A DNA stretch of 64,000 bases from Narthecium ossifragum (taxonomy: Eukaryota; Streptophyta; Magnoliopsida; Dioscoreales; Nartheciaceae). The position numbers and the translations under genes are program-made. Below the pieces are notes generated by a model. The model saw only the letters and a program-made list of their open reading frames with translations, made no database searches and was not told the origin of the DNA. The DNA is taken from contig OY986963.1 in NCBI GenBank assembly GCA_963920575.1, forward strand, positions 4,130,896-4,194,895. The letters are read 5' to 3'. Of this stretch, positions 1 through 11,500 are shown piece by piece (the stretch's first letter is position 1; each line of letters starts with the position of its first letter).

Positions 1-8
1 CTATAGCC

Positions 9-2045
9 ATGCAGAGCTTGATCTCCTGCTCTCCGGTGGCCCTCCCCACCTGGCGCGCACGACATGCAGAGGGGTGGAGGCAACACAGGTCGAGTGCCGC
101 CACGGGTCAACTCTCCTCATCCGGAGCTGCCACCCTCTCGGTCCGCCATGGCGCGGGTGGATGCCTTATCTCCTCTCCTCGTCGACCCGGCCGGTGCATC
201 ATGGCTGCCACGGCGGAGCGGAGCTTGCAGCAGCCATTCCTCTCCGAAGACAAACTTAGGTGCTAATTGAACCGTCATGACTATATATACCATATCTTTC
301 GTTTCAAACAAGGATCAACTAGCTCTGTGTTGATGTCTTGCGTCCTTCCTAGCAATTTAAATCTATTAAGGTACGTACGCACGCATAGTCCGAGGAGATG
401 CTTTCAGCTACATGCATGATCCATGTCAAGAGCTCAAAATGCTTCTTGCATGTGTCGACAATATATATATAGATCACTTGTTAAGAGAATAACTAAAAGC
501 AAGAAATTGAAAGAGAAATTAGGAGGGGAAGCTTTGGGAAAGACCTAGTACGTGTTACTTGGGTCATATTATAACATTTCGAAATATTATATTATATCGG
601 TTTGACTCGAGGTTTTGAAATTAAGGAGGTTTACATTGTGAGCATAGTGTATCTATGATTGCTTCTTGTTGTCTAAAAAAATGCTGAAATTGGGACGTTT
701 AGAGATTTCGTCTTTTTTCTTGTTCTTGTAAAACAATATTAGCTAGCTAGAGATATATCCTTTTTTAGTTTTCTGTATTATAAGTTTCTCTTTTCTTCCT
801 TCCATGCAGCTGGGAAGAAAAATTCTTTGAAGTGGAGCTGAAAGTGAGAGACCATGAACTCAACCAGTATGGGGTGGTCAATACTGCCATCTATTCTAGT
901 TACTGCCAACATGGTACGCAGTTTCTCGTCATATGTAAATATGAGTATTGGATTAACAATTGTGTAAATATGGAGTTTTTGATAAATAGATATGTACGTA
1001 ATTGATTACCCGGCCAACATATATTGTTTGGTGCAACAATGTCTTCATGGCTGCTGGTCTATATATGCATGCACGTAGTATATGTTAGCAATAAAATAAG
1101 GAGTTGATATATGAAAAGAGGATGCCTTGCATGCCTATACATTATAGCATATATATAGGACTGCAGGACTTCCCAACAAATTATAAGTGAAAGCATATAA
1201 GTTTTGTTTTGGTACAGACCTTCATGCTAATTACGCATATATGTTATTAATGTGACTAGCTTTGATCTGTAACGCACGTTTTGCTTCTTGACATTGATCA
1301 GGTCTCAACGAATTCGTGGAGTGTGCAGGCTTGGACCCCGATGAGCTTGCTCGCAAAGGCGAATCATTAGCAATTTCAGATGTGTCCATAAAATATATTT
1401 CACCTTTAAAGGTACGTATGTGTATATATTATATTGCAGTTAGTTTTCTTATTTCAACATCAATATGTGCTGATATTTTTGCAGGATATATTAATTAGTG
1501 TTAGAAGAGTATTCTAGGATAAAATAATGTGTTGTCAATGTCGTGATACGTAAGTGCTTGGTGTGATCCAAAGTGGGATAGTATTAGCTAGTATAATAAG
1601 AATAAGAATCGTGCTAATTCTTGCATGCATTGCAGGGCCGTGACCGATTTGTGGTGAGGTCAAGGGCCAGTAGCATCTCTGCTGCACGCATGTTCTTTGA
1701 GTGCTTCATATTTAGGCTGCCTTTTCAAGAGGTATATATGCACCTGCAATCATATCTCACTTTTTTGGAATTCTTTTCTCCACCCTATTAATATTTGAGA
1801 TGGATGGAAACTTAATCTTTCTTCCCACTAATTCATTTAATTGTATGTGTTAATTTGCGCAGACCATTCTGGAATATAAGTCCACTGTGGTATGGCTCGG
1901 CCAAAACCAGCGCCCTGTTCGCATCCCGGCAGACCTCGCATCCAACTTACAGAAGCTAAGCTCATCGGCAATCGCAAGCTGTAACGTTAATGGTGGACTG
2001 GCTATCCCAGAGGACATGGGAATATTGGCCTCCTGCGTAGCGTAG
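9..2045 (+). CDS. ALT: Acyl-ACP thioesterase, ALT family, with Asp-to-Asn change at the expected catalytic position
   Basis: Plant ALT proteins are plastid single-hotdog thioesterases that hydrolyse acyl-ACP or beta-ketoacyl-ACP, releasing fatty acids or methylketone precursors. Exons by GT-AG splicing: 9-259, 810-913, 1302-1411, 1636-1731, 1863-2045; all phases fit and give 247 aa. Residues 1 to about 80 are rich in Ser, Arg and Ala and look like a plastid transit peptide. The hotdog core begins with [13 protein letters not shown] and continues with [18 protein letters not shown], then [16 protein letters not shown], and ends with [14 protein letters not shown]. The family normally reads ELDQ(Y/F)GVVNNAVY here (from memory); this copy has Asn for the Asp that aligns with the YbgC/4HBT catalytic Asp. 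The first Met is 9 bases into the window, so a more upstream start cannot be excluded. The family call is firm; enzymatic activity is doubtful. Confidence 0.87.
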
Positions 2046-3324
2046 GCAATATATAGGCAATATTTGTTACATTTATATATATATATATTAGATGGGTCCC
2101 ATGCCATCTAGTACGGGTAATACCCACCCCACTACTCCTAACCACCCACCCCCACTACTGCTAATTACCCACCCCCACTGCCCCCTCTCTCTATCTCCTC
2201 CCCTTTGACTCAGCTGTCAATTGTCCCCTCTCTCCTGCTCTCTAGATCTATGCATGATTCATCTGTCATTTGTATGAAAATACATGAGTCTCATTGTGAT
2301 TCATAAAACCTTATCTTATATAATAGATGATATTGATCTAGGATCACATGATCATCAATGTTATTCTTCAACAATTAATTATATATCAAGAATGTGTATT
2401 TTAATGCTGTTCAAATCTTGAGCAGTGTTTTTTGCTGCAAAAGTTATCTATTTCTCTCTTTTATTTATTACTTTATTTCTAATGAAACAAGTAAAGGTGA
2501 TCTCAGCCGTTGCTCAACATATATCCAACAGTTGAGATTATCACTGGGCCTGTAGTACGTACCTAACACCAGCCAAGCTACGTACGTACCGACCCGCATA
2601 ACTGTTAACTGCTATATATAAGACGGCTACGAGTCCTAAATAAGCGTGGCATGCACAGGCAACTGGCAAGCATCTTGCGATGCTTGGCCTCGTGCCCTCC
2701 TCTACGGTGACGCTCCCCTCCTCACGAGTCGGCGCGAGGGGTTGAGGCACCGGTCTCGCGCCGCCGCGACATTCCCTAGTCTACGGCGCTCGGCAGTGCC
2801 GGGGCGTTCTCTTTTTCCCTAGCCCCCCCCCCCCCCCCCGGCGCGTTATAGCCAACGTGGCGAGTGCTTTGCAGACATTTGATTCACAAGAAAATACAAG
2901 GCACTAATAAAATCTGAGTATCCTCCAAGTTTTGGTATGACATGCATGGAATTGTTGCATAAGCGCAGTTAAAGAGAGAAAGTACGTAAGGGTTTTGATG
3001 TTCTGGTGGATTATTTTGGTGCCAAGAATGGAACTTTTTGGGTCAACTATTGTATTATCAAGGTATGATAATGCTTGGAATCAGGCCGGGTTAGGTTCAG
3101 GTTTAATTTACATATTGATTATCTTGTCTGTGGTGGCTTGCTGTTTGACTCCAAAATGCTGGAAATCAAATCAAGGTTATGGGACTAGCTAGTTATGCAT
3201 TATTGCTCGCTGACTCCAAAATGCACAGATATACCTGGAATTTTAGATTTTTTTTTTTTTGATTCCTACATCTGAGATATATACTAACGTTCTTTTCACT
3301 CGCTGCTTAATTAGTTTTGTCCAG
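2046..3324. other. Intergenic, no gene seen; C-rich tract and poly-C run
   Basis: No convincing coding sequence. Positions 2110-2200 are C-rich (repeated ACCCACCCC-type units). Positions 2823-2840 are 18 consecutive C on the plus strand, able to form an i-motif, or a G-quadruplex on the other strand. Short open frames at 2541-2750 and 2995-3192 have no recognisable domain. Confidence 0.5.
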
Positions 3325-3435
3325 CCCATTCTTGAATCAAAGGCCAATCTAATATGGTTCGACCATCGCCCTATTCGTCTCCCAGAGTCCGGAAGAGCTG
3401 CGATCCAAATTACTGATGCTGATCAGTTCAACTGA
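3325..3435 (+). pseudogene. ALT thioesterase last-exon remnant
   Basis: After an acceptor-like CAG, the frame reads PILESKANLIWFDHRPIRLP and a short tail to a TGA at 3433-3435. This parallels the last exon of the intact ALT gene ([18 protein letters not shown]). The fragment is open but shorter, with the residues between Trp and Arg-Pro partly lost, and no upstream ALT exons are visible in 2046-3324. It is a remnant of a second tandem copy. The family assignment rests on the (P/T)ILE.K....(V/I)W and RP(V/I)R(I/L)P matches. Confidence 0.7.
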
Positions 3436-4031
3436 CAGCTTCAACTAGGTTTGCTATGAATACTTGGGTATGTAGCTTAGTTCTAATACTCCCATGTTCA
3501 CTATAGGACTGGCCCTGAGATCAATGTAGAGCCTTCGTCCTCCTAACATATATACTAACTTCATATAATTAGTATGATTTTCATGCCATGCAATATATTT
3601 TTGTTTGTAGTGCTCGAATCTTCTCGATCGATTACCCAGTCTTCGGACTTATCTAATCAAAAAAAAATCTTCTCGATCGATGAATATAACGAGCATCCAT
3701 ATTCGTTGAGCATACGCGCGCATTTTAATATTTTTTTTTTAATGAGTTTACCCCGAAAAGGCTACACGAGTACTACAAGAGCATACGCATACATGTGTTT
3801 TAATTGAATAAGCATATGGGTTAAATATATATATATATCTAAATATCTATGTATAGGCTTATTTATATATGTTATTTATATTATCATTTATATAAAGACA
3901 TATATATATATGTATGTTATTTTGTATGAATGTATAAATATGTGTTATTTATACATAAATTAACATGAAGGTATGAATGTACGAAAATATATATATGTAT
4001 AGTATGTATTTATAAATATAATCGAAAGAGA

Positions 4032-4037
<6 letters not shown>

Positions 4038-4070
<33 letters not shown>
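4038..4070. repeat. (GA)n microsatellite
   Basis: About 16 uninterrupted GA dinucleotides next to a TA/AT-rich stretch (about 3820-4020). Confidence 0.9.
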
Positions 4071-4074
<4 letters not shown>

Positions 4075-4134
4075 AGTGCGTCGTCTCACCTAAGGTGCGG
4101 AAATTCCACACCCATTGGGTGGGCCGTAGATCAT

Positions 4135-4640
4135 CACTCATATATTTATAATTTAACATCAGGGAAATATCTAATCAATGACTCTTATTAAAAGATTTGC
4201 TCTGAAGTAAAGAATTCTAATTGTTTCTTTTTCATATCAGTATGATGACCCGCATATTATGAAACAACGTCCCTCTCGATCGCTTTCTTCTTGTTTCCTT
4301 TATTCCCTTTGGTGCTGAGGTCACTGAGTTATGTAAGGAATATTTCACTCCCAACGCAATGTGGAACCAAACAGAAGCCGATAAAATATAGCTTTCAGTG
4401 ATGGAGGGCCAGGGGGTTGACTAGTTATGTTATGATTTGTAACGTGCTAACTTGGCCAGCTTGAACCATAGTTACTTGCAAACGATGTGTGGTAATTAAC
4501 TATTAAATGTATATACGAATCCATTTTTCAGCTATTTTTGCCTCGTTGACATGATATTTAAATGTTTTTATGTATCTTATATATCTATGCAGATTATGGT
4601 ACTTGGTTGGTTGTTATACGACTGTATGATGTTGATTTTG
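4135..4640. repeat. Non-coding block duplicated at about 14450-14935
   Basis: This segment and the DNA after the LINE (from about 14450) share long collinear stretches, for example ATGACCCGCATATTATGAAA, CCTTTGGTGCTGAG, TGATTTGTAACGT and GTTGACATGATATT. Because the 4.13-4.64 kb copy lies just upstream of an ALT exon-3 remnant, the block is inferred to be ALT-locus intron or flank, spread by tandem duplication of the locus. Confidence 0.7.
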
Positions 4641-4770
4641 ATGAATTTGCGTTTGGTATTGGCATTCAAAGAAGGAATATATTGAGAAGATTATTGTGTA
4701 CGTTTGGATGTGAAGTTATTTCTCGCGTTATTATTTCTGAAGTACTAAATCATAAGGTTACCCTTTGCAT

Positions 4771-4878
4771 ACATTGCTCAAATAGCTGAGAGTGCAGTAG
4801 TGAACCCAGGTGACGTTGCTCGCACAGGCAAGTCATTAACAATTTCAGATCAGTCCATAATATATATTGAACCTTTAT
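4771..4878 (+). pseudogene. ALT thioesterase exon-3 remnant
   Basis: One frame reads IAESAVVNPGDVARTGKSLT, then ISDQSIIYIEPL. It aligns residue by residue with exon 3 of the intact ALT gene ([32 protein letters not shown]). There is no good donor after it and no neighbouring ALT exon, so it is a relic. Together with the exon-5 relic at 3325-3435 it implies at least one, probably two, decayed tandem copies. Confidence 0.75.
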
Positions 4879-5588
4879 ATTTATGTTTGCATGACTCTCT
4901 TTTGAGTTTAGTTCTCATGCATATTAATATACGTGTTTTTTTTGTTTTTAAGTTGAGTTTTTATTCCTAACTGAGGATGGACAAATGCCCTTACAATTTG
5001 GTACGGGGAGCATATTCCGGAATAAGGGATTTTGGGGTTAGAAAAAGTGAGAATAAAATAATAATTATTACTTGAAATAAGAAAAAGTAAACTGATAGTG
5101 GTAGGGATTTGGGGGGGAGGGGGGGTGCACTAGGTAGGTATTGCACATCGGTGCAATAGCTAATCCCCACCGTCCGGAATCAATCTACTTAACGGGAACG
5201 GTGGGGATTAACTGGGTAGATAGGTGGGTATTGATATGAATCGGATCCGCAACCCGTGGATCCGATTTCAATTTTGAACCCTTGATGGCCTTCCTTCTTC
5301 CCCAGCACGATAAACGCGCTAATGAATTTCTTCGCACCAAATGAAAAATGCGCCCACCAAGGTGATCATCGGCTCTCTGGCTCTCTCTCATCATCTCCGA
5401 CGCTGATATGGAGTTTGATTTCTCCTGGTGCCAAGATGGATTCTCCAATGCCAACATGGAGGCTAATTTCTCACAGCGCTGGACCGGATGGATGGATACT
5501 CCGATGCCGAAAACATGACACAATCGTCCCCTACCATGATGGAGCCGGCCCTCCCACCAGTTGTCGACGCTGGAATCTCCGCGCCAAT

Positions 5589-5733
5589 GCCTCACTCCAC
5601 AGTGGCTTCCTCATTGCCTGTTCACCAGCTTTAGGGCTCTTCCAACATCAAGAATCCCTCACTCCACAGTGGTTTCCTCGTTGTCTGTTCACCAGCTTCA
5701 GGGCTCTTCCAACACCAAGAATCCCTCCCCTGT
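5589..5733. repeat. 67-bp direct tandem repeat, two copies
   Basis: Two adjacent units start CCTCACTCCACAGTGG and end CCAACA(T/C)CAAGAATC, differing at a few positions. They lie inside the long-TIR element. Confidence 0.85.
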
Positions 5734-6022
5734 AATACTACTATCTTCTTCAAGCATTTTGCGTTTTTGCTGCCCAATTGGGTATATGGGGCTTCTTTTT
5801 GCTTGAATGCATTCAATATGCATGCTAATATATCGTTGTTGGAAGATCATTTATATATAATGCCTATACATGAGGCTAATTTTGGAAGATAATCCACTAT
5901 GTAGTACTTGAAGAACCAAGCACAAGTAATGAGTGCTTGATGGATGTTGAGATCCTTAGTTTTTAACTTTTTTATAGTTAATAGTTGTCTAGACCAATTT
6001 TTTACTTAGATGTTTTGATTTT

Positions 6023-6382
6023 TTAGAAAGAAGGTTGTTGGCCATTCATGAGCTGAGCTTTTATGTCCTGTGAAACAAAGAAGGGAAGTGGTGTGAAGGA
6101 AGTTTTCAACATGAAGGGCCTGCTCCTCCCTATAGTCAAGTCATCAGAAACAGAATGCGAAAATGGCATCCAGAAAAGCTGCTGGAACAACACACCTTCC
6201 AATGCATAGTCAAGCTTGCGCAGCTCATCAATGGCAAAAGGAGGTTCAAAAAACAACTTCTTGTCAGTATAACCAGTGGATATCCTCTCAAGAACCCAGT
6301 CCTCAATACTGTTTGAAAATACTCTGATGTCAATGACACTATTCAAATACTCTTTAACCCTTTGGATGCTTTTCTTGAACAA
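6023..6382 (-). pseudogene. Captured protein-like fragment, family not identified
   Basis: A 119-aa open frame inside the long-TIR element. It looks like real protein: a basic helical start (KKSIQRVKEYLNSVIDIRVF), DWVLERIS, then FAIDELRKLDYALEG and VLFQQLFWMPFSHSVSDDL, ending PLPFFVSQDIKAQ. The composition is balanced and unlike the simple-sequence frames nearby. I cannot name the family with confidence; it resembles a conserved plant protein of unknown function. No splice-connected neighbours were found, which fits a host-gene piece picked up by the element. Confidence 0.45.
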
Positions 6383-6636
6383 GAAATTTGCTTACTAGAA
6401 GTTCATATCATGATCGACAATTGAGAGATAGATAGTCCTCAAATATTTGTAATACAATAAGCTTTTATGTCCTATGAAAGTTCAGGAGTATCTTTTGTCA
6501 TTCATGAGCTGAGCTAGTGATGTCTTGTAATACAATCAACTTTTTTTTCCAATTTGAATTGTCTAGTAAAACAAGTTTTAAATGTGAATTGTAACACATT
6601 GCATTACAACATTCTTGTGATGGTGAAATCTGATTC

Positions 6637-6820
6637 ACATTCACAATACAATCCAATCCATGTCATTCACAATACAACCCACAATACAAGTTGAATAGCA
6701 GCACTGACATTAGTAGTTGATACATTCACAATCCAATCCAATCCATGTCATTCACAATACAATCCACATTACAAGTTGAACAACAACACTGACATTAGTA
6801 GTTGATACATTCAAAATACA
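6637..6820. repeat. Direct repeat of about 95 bp, two copies
   Basis: Two adjacent units with the phrases CAATCCAATCCATGTCATTC and ACTGACATTAGTAGTTGATA. Short A/C-rich sub-repeats of the ATTCACAATACAATCC type are nested inside. Confidence 0.8.
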
Positions 6821-7615
6821 ATCCATTTCATTCACAATTTTTGTACAAAATATAATCCAGTTCGACGATTACCAACATTGAATTGAGATTTTCACAAAAG
6901 CCTTGATATCTTCATTAGTTTTACTACAGTACAAATTTGAACACTAAGTACATAATAAATAAAACAAGAATAGCTCTTCAGATCTTCAAGGTTGAATTCA
7001 GCCTTTTGAGCATTGACAGTCTTTATACTAAAAGCCAGCTCCACTATTTCAAGGTTGAATTCAGCCTTTTCTTCAATATTGGCCATTGCTGCAAGTATTT
7101 TGCCTTCCACGAAATCAAGCCTCTTCACAATTAAGCCCTCATTCGACCATCTGAAAATTTCTTCATTAACTTAACAGAACCTGCATGTGCCAAGAGAGTG
7201 AATTCAGATGCATCACGTTGGCAAACAAATTACAAATGCCTCTTTGGCATGGTTGTTATGTTAAACATAAATCAAAAGGACCTAGATATGAATCTTAAAA
7301 TTCATATGCAAAATACAACATAATATTACATTGAAAATTGAATCTTCATACCTAGCCACTGACAATGTAGTAATTTATAGGGATGAAGGCAATCTTTACG
7401 AGGCAGGCCAGAACACCCATAACTGTGAACCCTATCGCTGTGCGGCATACCACCTTCAGGAACTCTGCACCAAAAGCCAATAACACCAACCAAAATTTAT
7501 CACTTTCAAACAAAAGAAGAGAAACTATCAAAGTAAGTTATAGTACGGAGGTCGGGAGCGAGCTCACTGGTGTGGGCGTTGGTGGCGCGGTAGCTGACGC
7601 CTTGGCCGGTTGCAC

Positions 7616-7637
7616 GGGGGGGGGGGGGGGGGGGGGG
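7616..7637. repeat. Run of 22 G
   Basis: Uninterrupted homopolymer G on the plus strand, likely G-quadruplex forming. Its exact length is prone to sequencing error. Confidence 0.8.
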
Positions 7638-8560
7638 TTGTGTGCGGGATGAAGCTGGGGGTGCCGAGGTGGCGTGGGTAGAGGAGGAGGGGGAGGCCGC
7701 GGGTGCTTGGGCGGTGGAGGAGGCGGCACGGACTCCCATCGACCCTTTTATTTGACCGCTCTCTGGCGATGATCGGGGAGAGAGGAGAGCGAGAGAAAGA
7801 CTTGTCGATGGCAGTCATCGGCGAGATGGGGAGACTTAAAGGCCATCAAGGATTCAAAATTAAAATCAGATCCACGGGTTGCGGATCTGATTCATATCAA
7901 TACCCACCAATCTACCCAGTTAATCCCCACCGTTCCTGTTAAGTAGATTGATTCTGGACGGTGGGGATTAGCTATTGCACCGATGTGCAATACCTACCTA
8001 TTGAACCCCCTCGAATCCTAATGGTAGGTGGAATGAGAATAAATAAGTAATGATTACTTTGAATAGAAAAAAATGTTTGAGAATAAGTATGAGAATATTC
8101 CCATACCAAACGGGGCCTTAATGTCCACCGCCAGAACCTAGGACCTGCCACTCAAGACATGTAGAGCATTCAGCATCCTCACCTATATATTCACTAACAT
8201 CATATCATATCATTTGTGTGAATTTTTGTGCCATATTATTTATTTATTTATTTCTAGAGTTTACAATTGAAAACTCAAAACTATATATGTAGAGGCGGAC
8301 ATAAGACGGCAGCTCGATCAACTGACCATATCATATCAATGCTTCAAGACAAGTTTTTTTTTTTTGATTAGTTGAGCTCGAGGGCTAGGAAACCCAATCA
8401 AGGGTTAGTTACAGGGATTCGACAGAGGACTGGGAACAACCTCCATGGCCTCATCATAAACAGCAAAGATATGATATAACGCAAGAGCTTCTCGAGCAAG
8501 CCAATCCGCGTGCGAGTTGTCTTCACGGGGAATATGAGCAACTTTGAATTTAGTAGTACT

Positions 8561-11500
8561 TCAGGCTGTCCACCATATGTCTTGCACAATCTCATGGCAG
8601 TCCCCCACCAAAGGAAGAACTCCATTGATCATCTGGACCGCATGGAGGGAGTCACTCTCGACAAGGACCTTCTTGTAGTTCCGTTGCATCGCAGTGCTGA
8701 CCGTAAGCTGGATGGCATGCATCTCACCAAGCAGGATGGAGTCGACGTTATGAGAGCCCATGCTGGACCAGTTAACAAGCCCTTCTTCATCAGTGCACAC
8801 TACTCCCATGCCGACTAAGCCACTGGTGTGATCAAACGAGGCATCATCTTGAAGCCTGACTCCACCCACCACCGTTGCGGTCACGCGTGGTGTGCGAAGC
8901 CTTGATATGCCGATGAACTCTCTTGATTGCCACCGGATCAAATGCGCCAGCGCCTAGGTGCCTTGGCTTCCTTCCCCTGCAACTAACTTGCCTCTGTCCT
9001 TCCAAAGCCACCAAGCTCCATACGCGAGGAGTGAGCAGACGCGCTTGCCCTCATCGGATTTCCTTGATTGGCACAGGCCATGAATATAACTTGCCAAGGT
9101 GAAGGGAGGGGTGTGCGCTCTGGAGCTTTGGAGTACTCTGCACCACATCTCTTGAGCGAAGGGCAATGGAAGAGTGCATGCTCAAGCGTCTCCTCCTCAG
9201 CACCACACCGGGGGCAGAGATAATCAGCAGTAAGACTCGGGTTCCAGAGCGTGGATTTGGTGGGGAGCTTCCCGTGCAGCAGCTTCCAGAGGAACAGCTT
9301 TGGGCGCAGTCCTGCTAGTGCCTTCCAGATGCTTCGCCATAGATGGAGTTGCTCACCAGCTTGTTGCTTGCCCTCCATGAACTCAAGCATTTGGTACACA
9401 GTCGCCGTCGTGACCTCTCCATTTTTGCTCCATGTCCAAGCCGGACGGCTGGCTGCGGCAACAGAGGGTGTGATGGTGGAGAGAAGCTGCTCAGTCATGC
9501 TAGGATGGAAGAGGGACATGAGCTTGTCGATATTCCAACTCCCATCTCCGGAGAAGAGGTCCTGTACCGTCAAGCGGTGCAACAAGTCGTCGGCGCTCAC
9601 CATGCAGGGGTAGGAGATAAGAGGACCATCCCCCATCCACCAGTCATGCATGACGCTGGCGCCACACGTTGCGCCAGGCTCCCATCTCAGGTGCTTGCGG
9701 AGGATGCTAGCCGCGTGACAGGTGGAGTGTCAAAGCCCTGAGATCGGTACGAGGCCTTTGTGTAGAGGAAGAGCTCCTGCGAATTGGTATTTGGCCCGGC
9801 AGATCATCGTCCAGATGGTATCTTGCACATCGAGGAACTTGGCCGCCCTCTTGATCCTCAAGGCGGACTGCCAACGCTTCAAGTCATTGAGCCTAAGCCC
9901 GCCATGCATCTTGTGTTGACAAACATCGTCCCAGGCTACTCTGGAGAGTGATCCTCTCTTCCCTTGCCAGAGAACCTCGCGAGCGAAGGCGGAGATCTTG
10001 TTGAGAATGGTCGTGGGTGTTGGGATGGAAGACATGACAAAGACAGGCATGGCTTGAAGCACGGATTGGACAAGAGTAGCTCTCCCAGCTGCCGCCTTGA
10101 TCGGGGACCTCCAGGTGCTGAGCTTCCGTTGCACCGCGTCAAGGAGAAAGGAGAAGTCCTTTACTTGAATCCTGCGCGAGTCCAGGGGAACGCCGAGGTA
10201 TCGCCAAGGCTCGACCTTCCTAGAGAATTGGAGGAACTGAGACAGGATGGTTCTAAGCCGGTGAGAGGTGGAGGGGGAGAACTTTATACTGGATTTCTCA
10301 TAGTTGACTTCAAGCCCGGACAACTTTCTATACCTGCACAGAATATTTGAGAGCTTCTTGGCCTCTTCTCGCCTCACGGTGGTGACGAAGAGGCTGTCAT
10401 CCGCATAGAGGAGGTGGCTGATGAGCACAGCGGAACCTGGGAAAGATACACCTTCAAGAGCCAGCAAGGGGATCCTAGTGAGCATGGTCAGGACCTCTTA
10501 CTCAAGGATGAAGAGGTATGCTGACAGGGGATCACCTTGCGGGAGTCCGCAAGATGCCGGGAAGAAACCGCACACCTTGCCGTTTATGAGCAGTGAGAAG
10601 CAGGTGGTTGTGATGCAAGCCATGATCTAGCCGATCCACAACTCCGGGAAACCCATCTTGGTAAGGATCCTATGAATGAAGGTCCAACTAACAGAGTCGT
10701 AGGCTGCTCTGATGTTGACCTTGGCTGCCATGAGGGCCTCTGCTCTTGGAGCTCTCTGCAACGTGTGGAGAAGCTCATGAGCCGCGCCGATATTGTCTTG
10801 TATGGATCTTCCGGCAATATATGCGGACTGCTCGACGCTGATGATATCTGGGAGAGCCGGTTTCATGTGATTAGCAAGGATCGACGAGATGACCTTGTAG
10901 CATACATTGCACATGCTAATGGGTTTGAATTCCTTAACGCGACGAGAATTGTCACACTTGGGAATGAAGGCGATGAAAGTGTTGTTCCATCTGCCAGGCA
11001 TACGACCACTAGTGAAGAAGCCTAGTACAAGGGACGTGAAGTCCGGCCCAACGATGCTCCAGTGCTCGAGGAAAAACTCAACAGATAGACCATCAGGGCC
11101 AGGGCATCTATCGTTGCCCAAAGCTTGCAGTCTCAGCAGCACTTCTTCCTCAGTGACGGCTTGTAACATGTTGGCTTTGGCCTCAGAGGCGATGACAGGG
11201 AGCGGTGGGAGGGCCACCGTGTTACAACCTCTGTCCTTCGCCTATAGTTTCTGGTAGTGATCCAGAAACATGGCAGCGATGTTATCCTGGCTTCTGGCAA
11301 CCGTGCCATCCACGCGCTTGAGCTCCTAGATCCTAGAGCACTGGATTCCGGGGTGAACACCTTGGTGGAAGGAGCGTGTGTTCCTGTCACCCTTAGCTAC
11401 CCAGGTCCTGCGACGATGCTGGGAAACATAAGTCTCCTGCTGAACCTCTAGAGCAAGCAGCTGATGCTCGAGTTGCCTGATCCTTTGCTCCTGGAGCAGA

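Larger units (their letters stand above)
5121..8010. mobile_element. About 2.9 kb element with inverted terminal repeats of about 165 bp
   Basis: The left terminus from 5131 reads TAGGTAGGTATTGCACATCG and continues with a match of about 165 bases; positions 7850-8000 are its inverse complement, ending CGATGTGCAATACCTACCTA. Outside that, GGGGGTGCAC at the left and TTGAACCCCC at the right may still belong to the repeat. The inside holds two 67-bp direct repeats (about 5589-5722), a direct repeat of about 95 bp (6637-6820), a protein-like fragment (6023-6382) and a 22-base G run. Long TIRs plus gene-like cargo resemble a Pack-MULE or foldback element, but no 8-10 bp target duplication is visible, so the superfamily stays open. 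Confidence 0.65.
4997..8117. mobile_element. Palindromic MITE arms flanking a nested long-TIR insertion
   Basis: Left arm (4997-5120) starts TTTGGTACGGGG and contains GAATAAAATAATAATTATTA. The right arm (about 8010-8117) ends ATACCAAACGG and is the rough inverse complement of the left. A solitary relative lies at 62834-63018 (TTTGGTACGGG to CCCGTGTCAAACG). The simplest reading is a small palindromic MITE whose centre was opened by the element at 5121-8010. No clear target duplication was found for the outer MITE. Confidence 0.6.

Noticed and set aside
5322..5806. Plus-strand frames of 137 and 81 aa at the left of the long-TIR element
   Set aside because: No domain; the frames run through a 67-bp tandem repeat and both strands are open equally.
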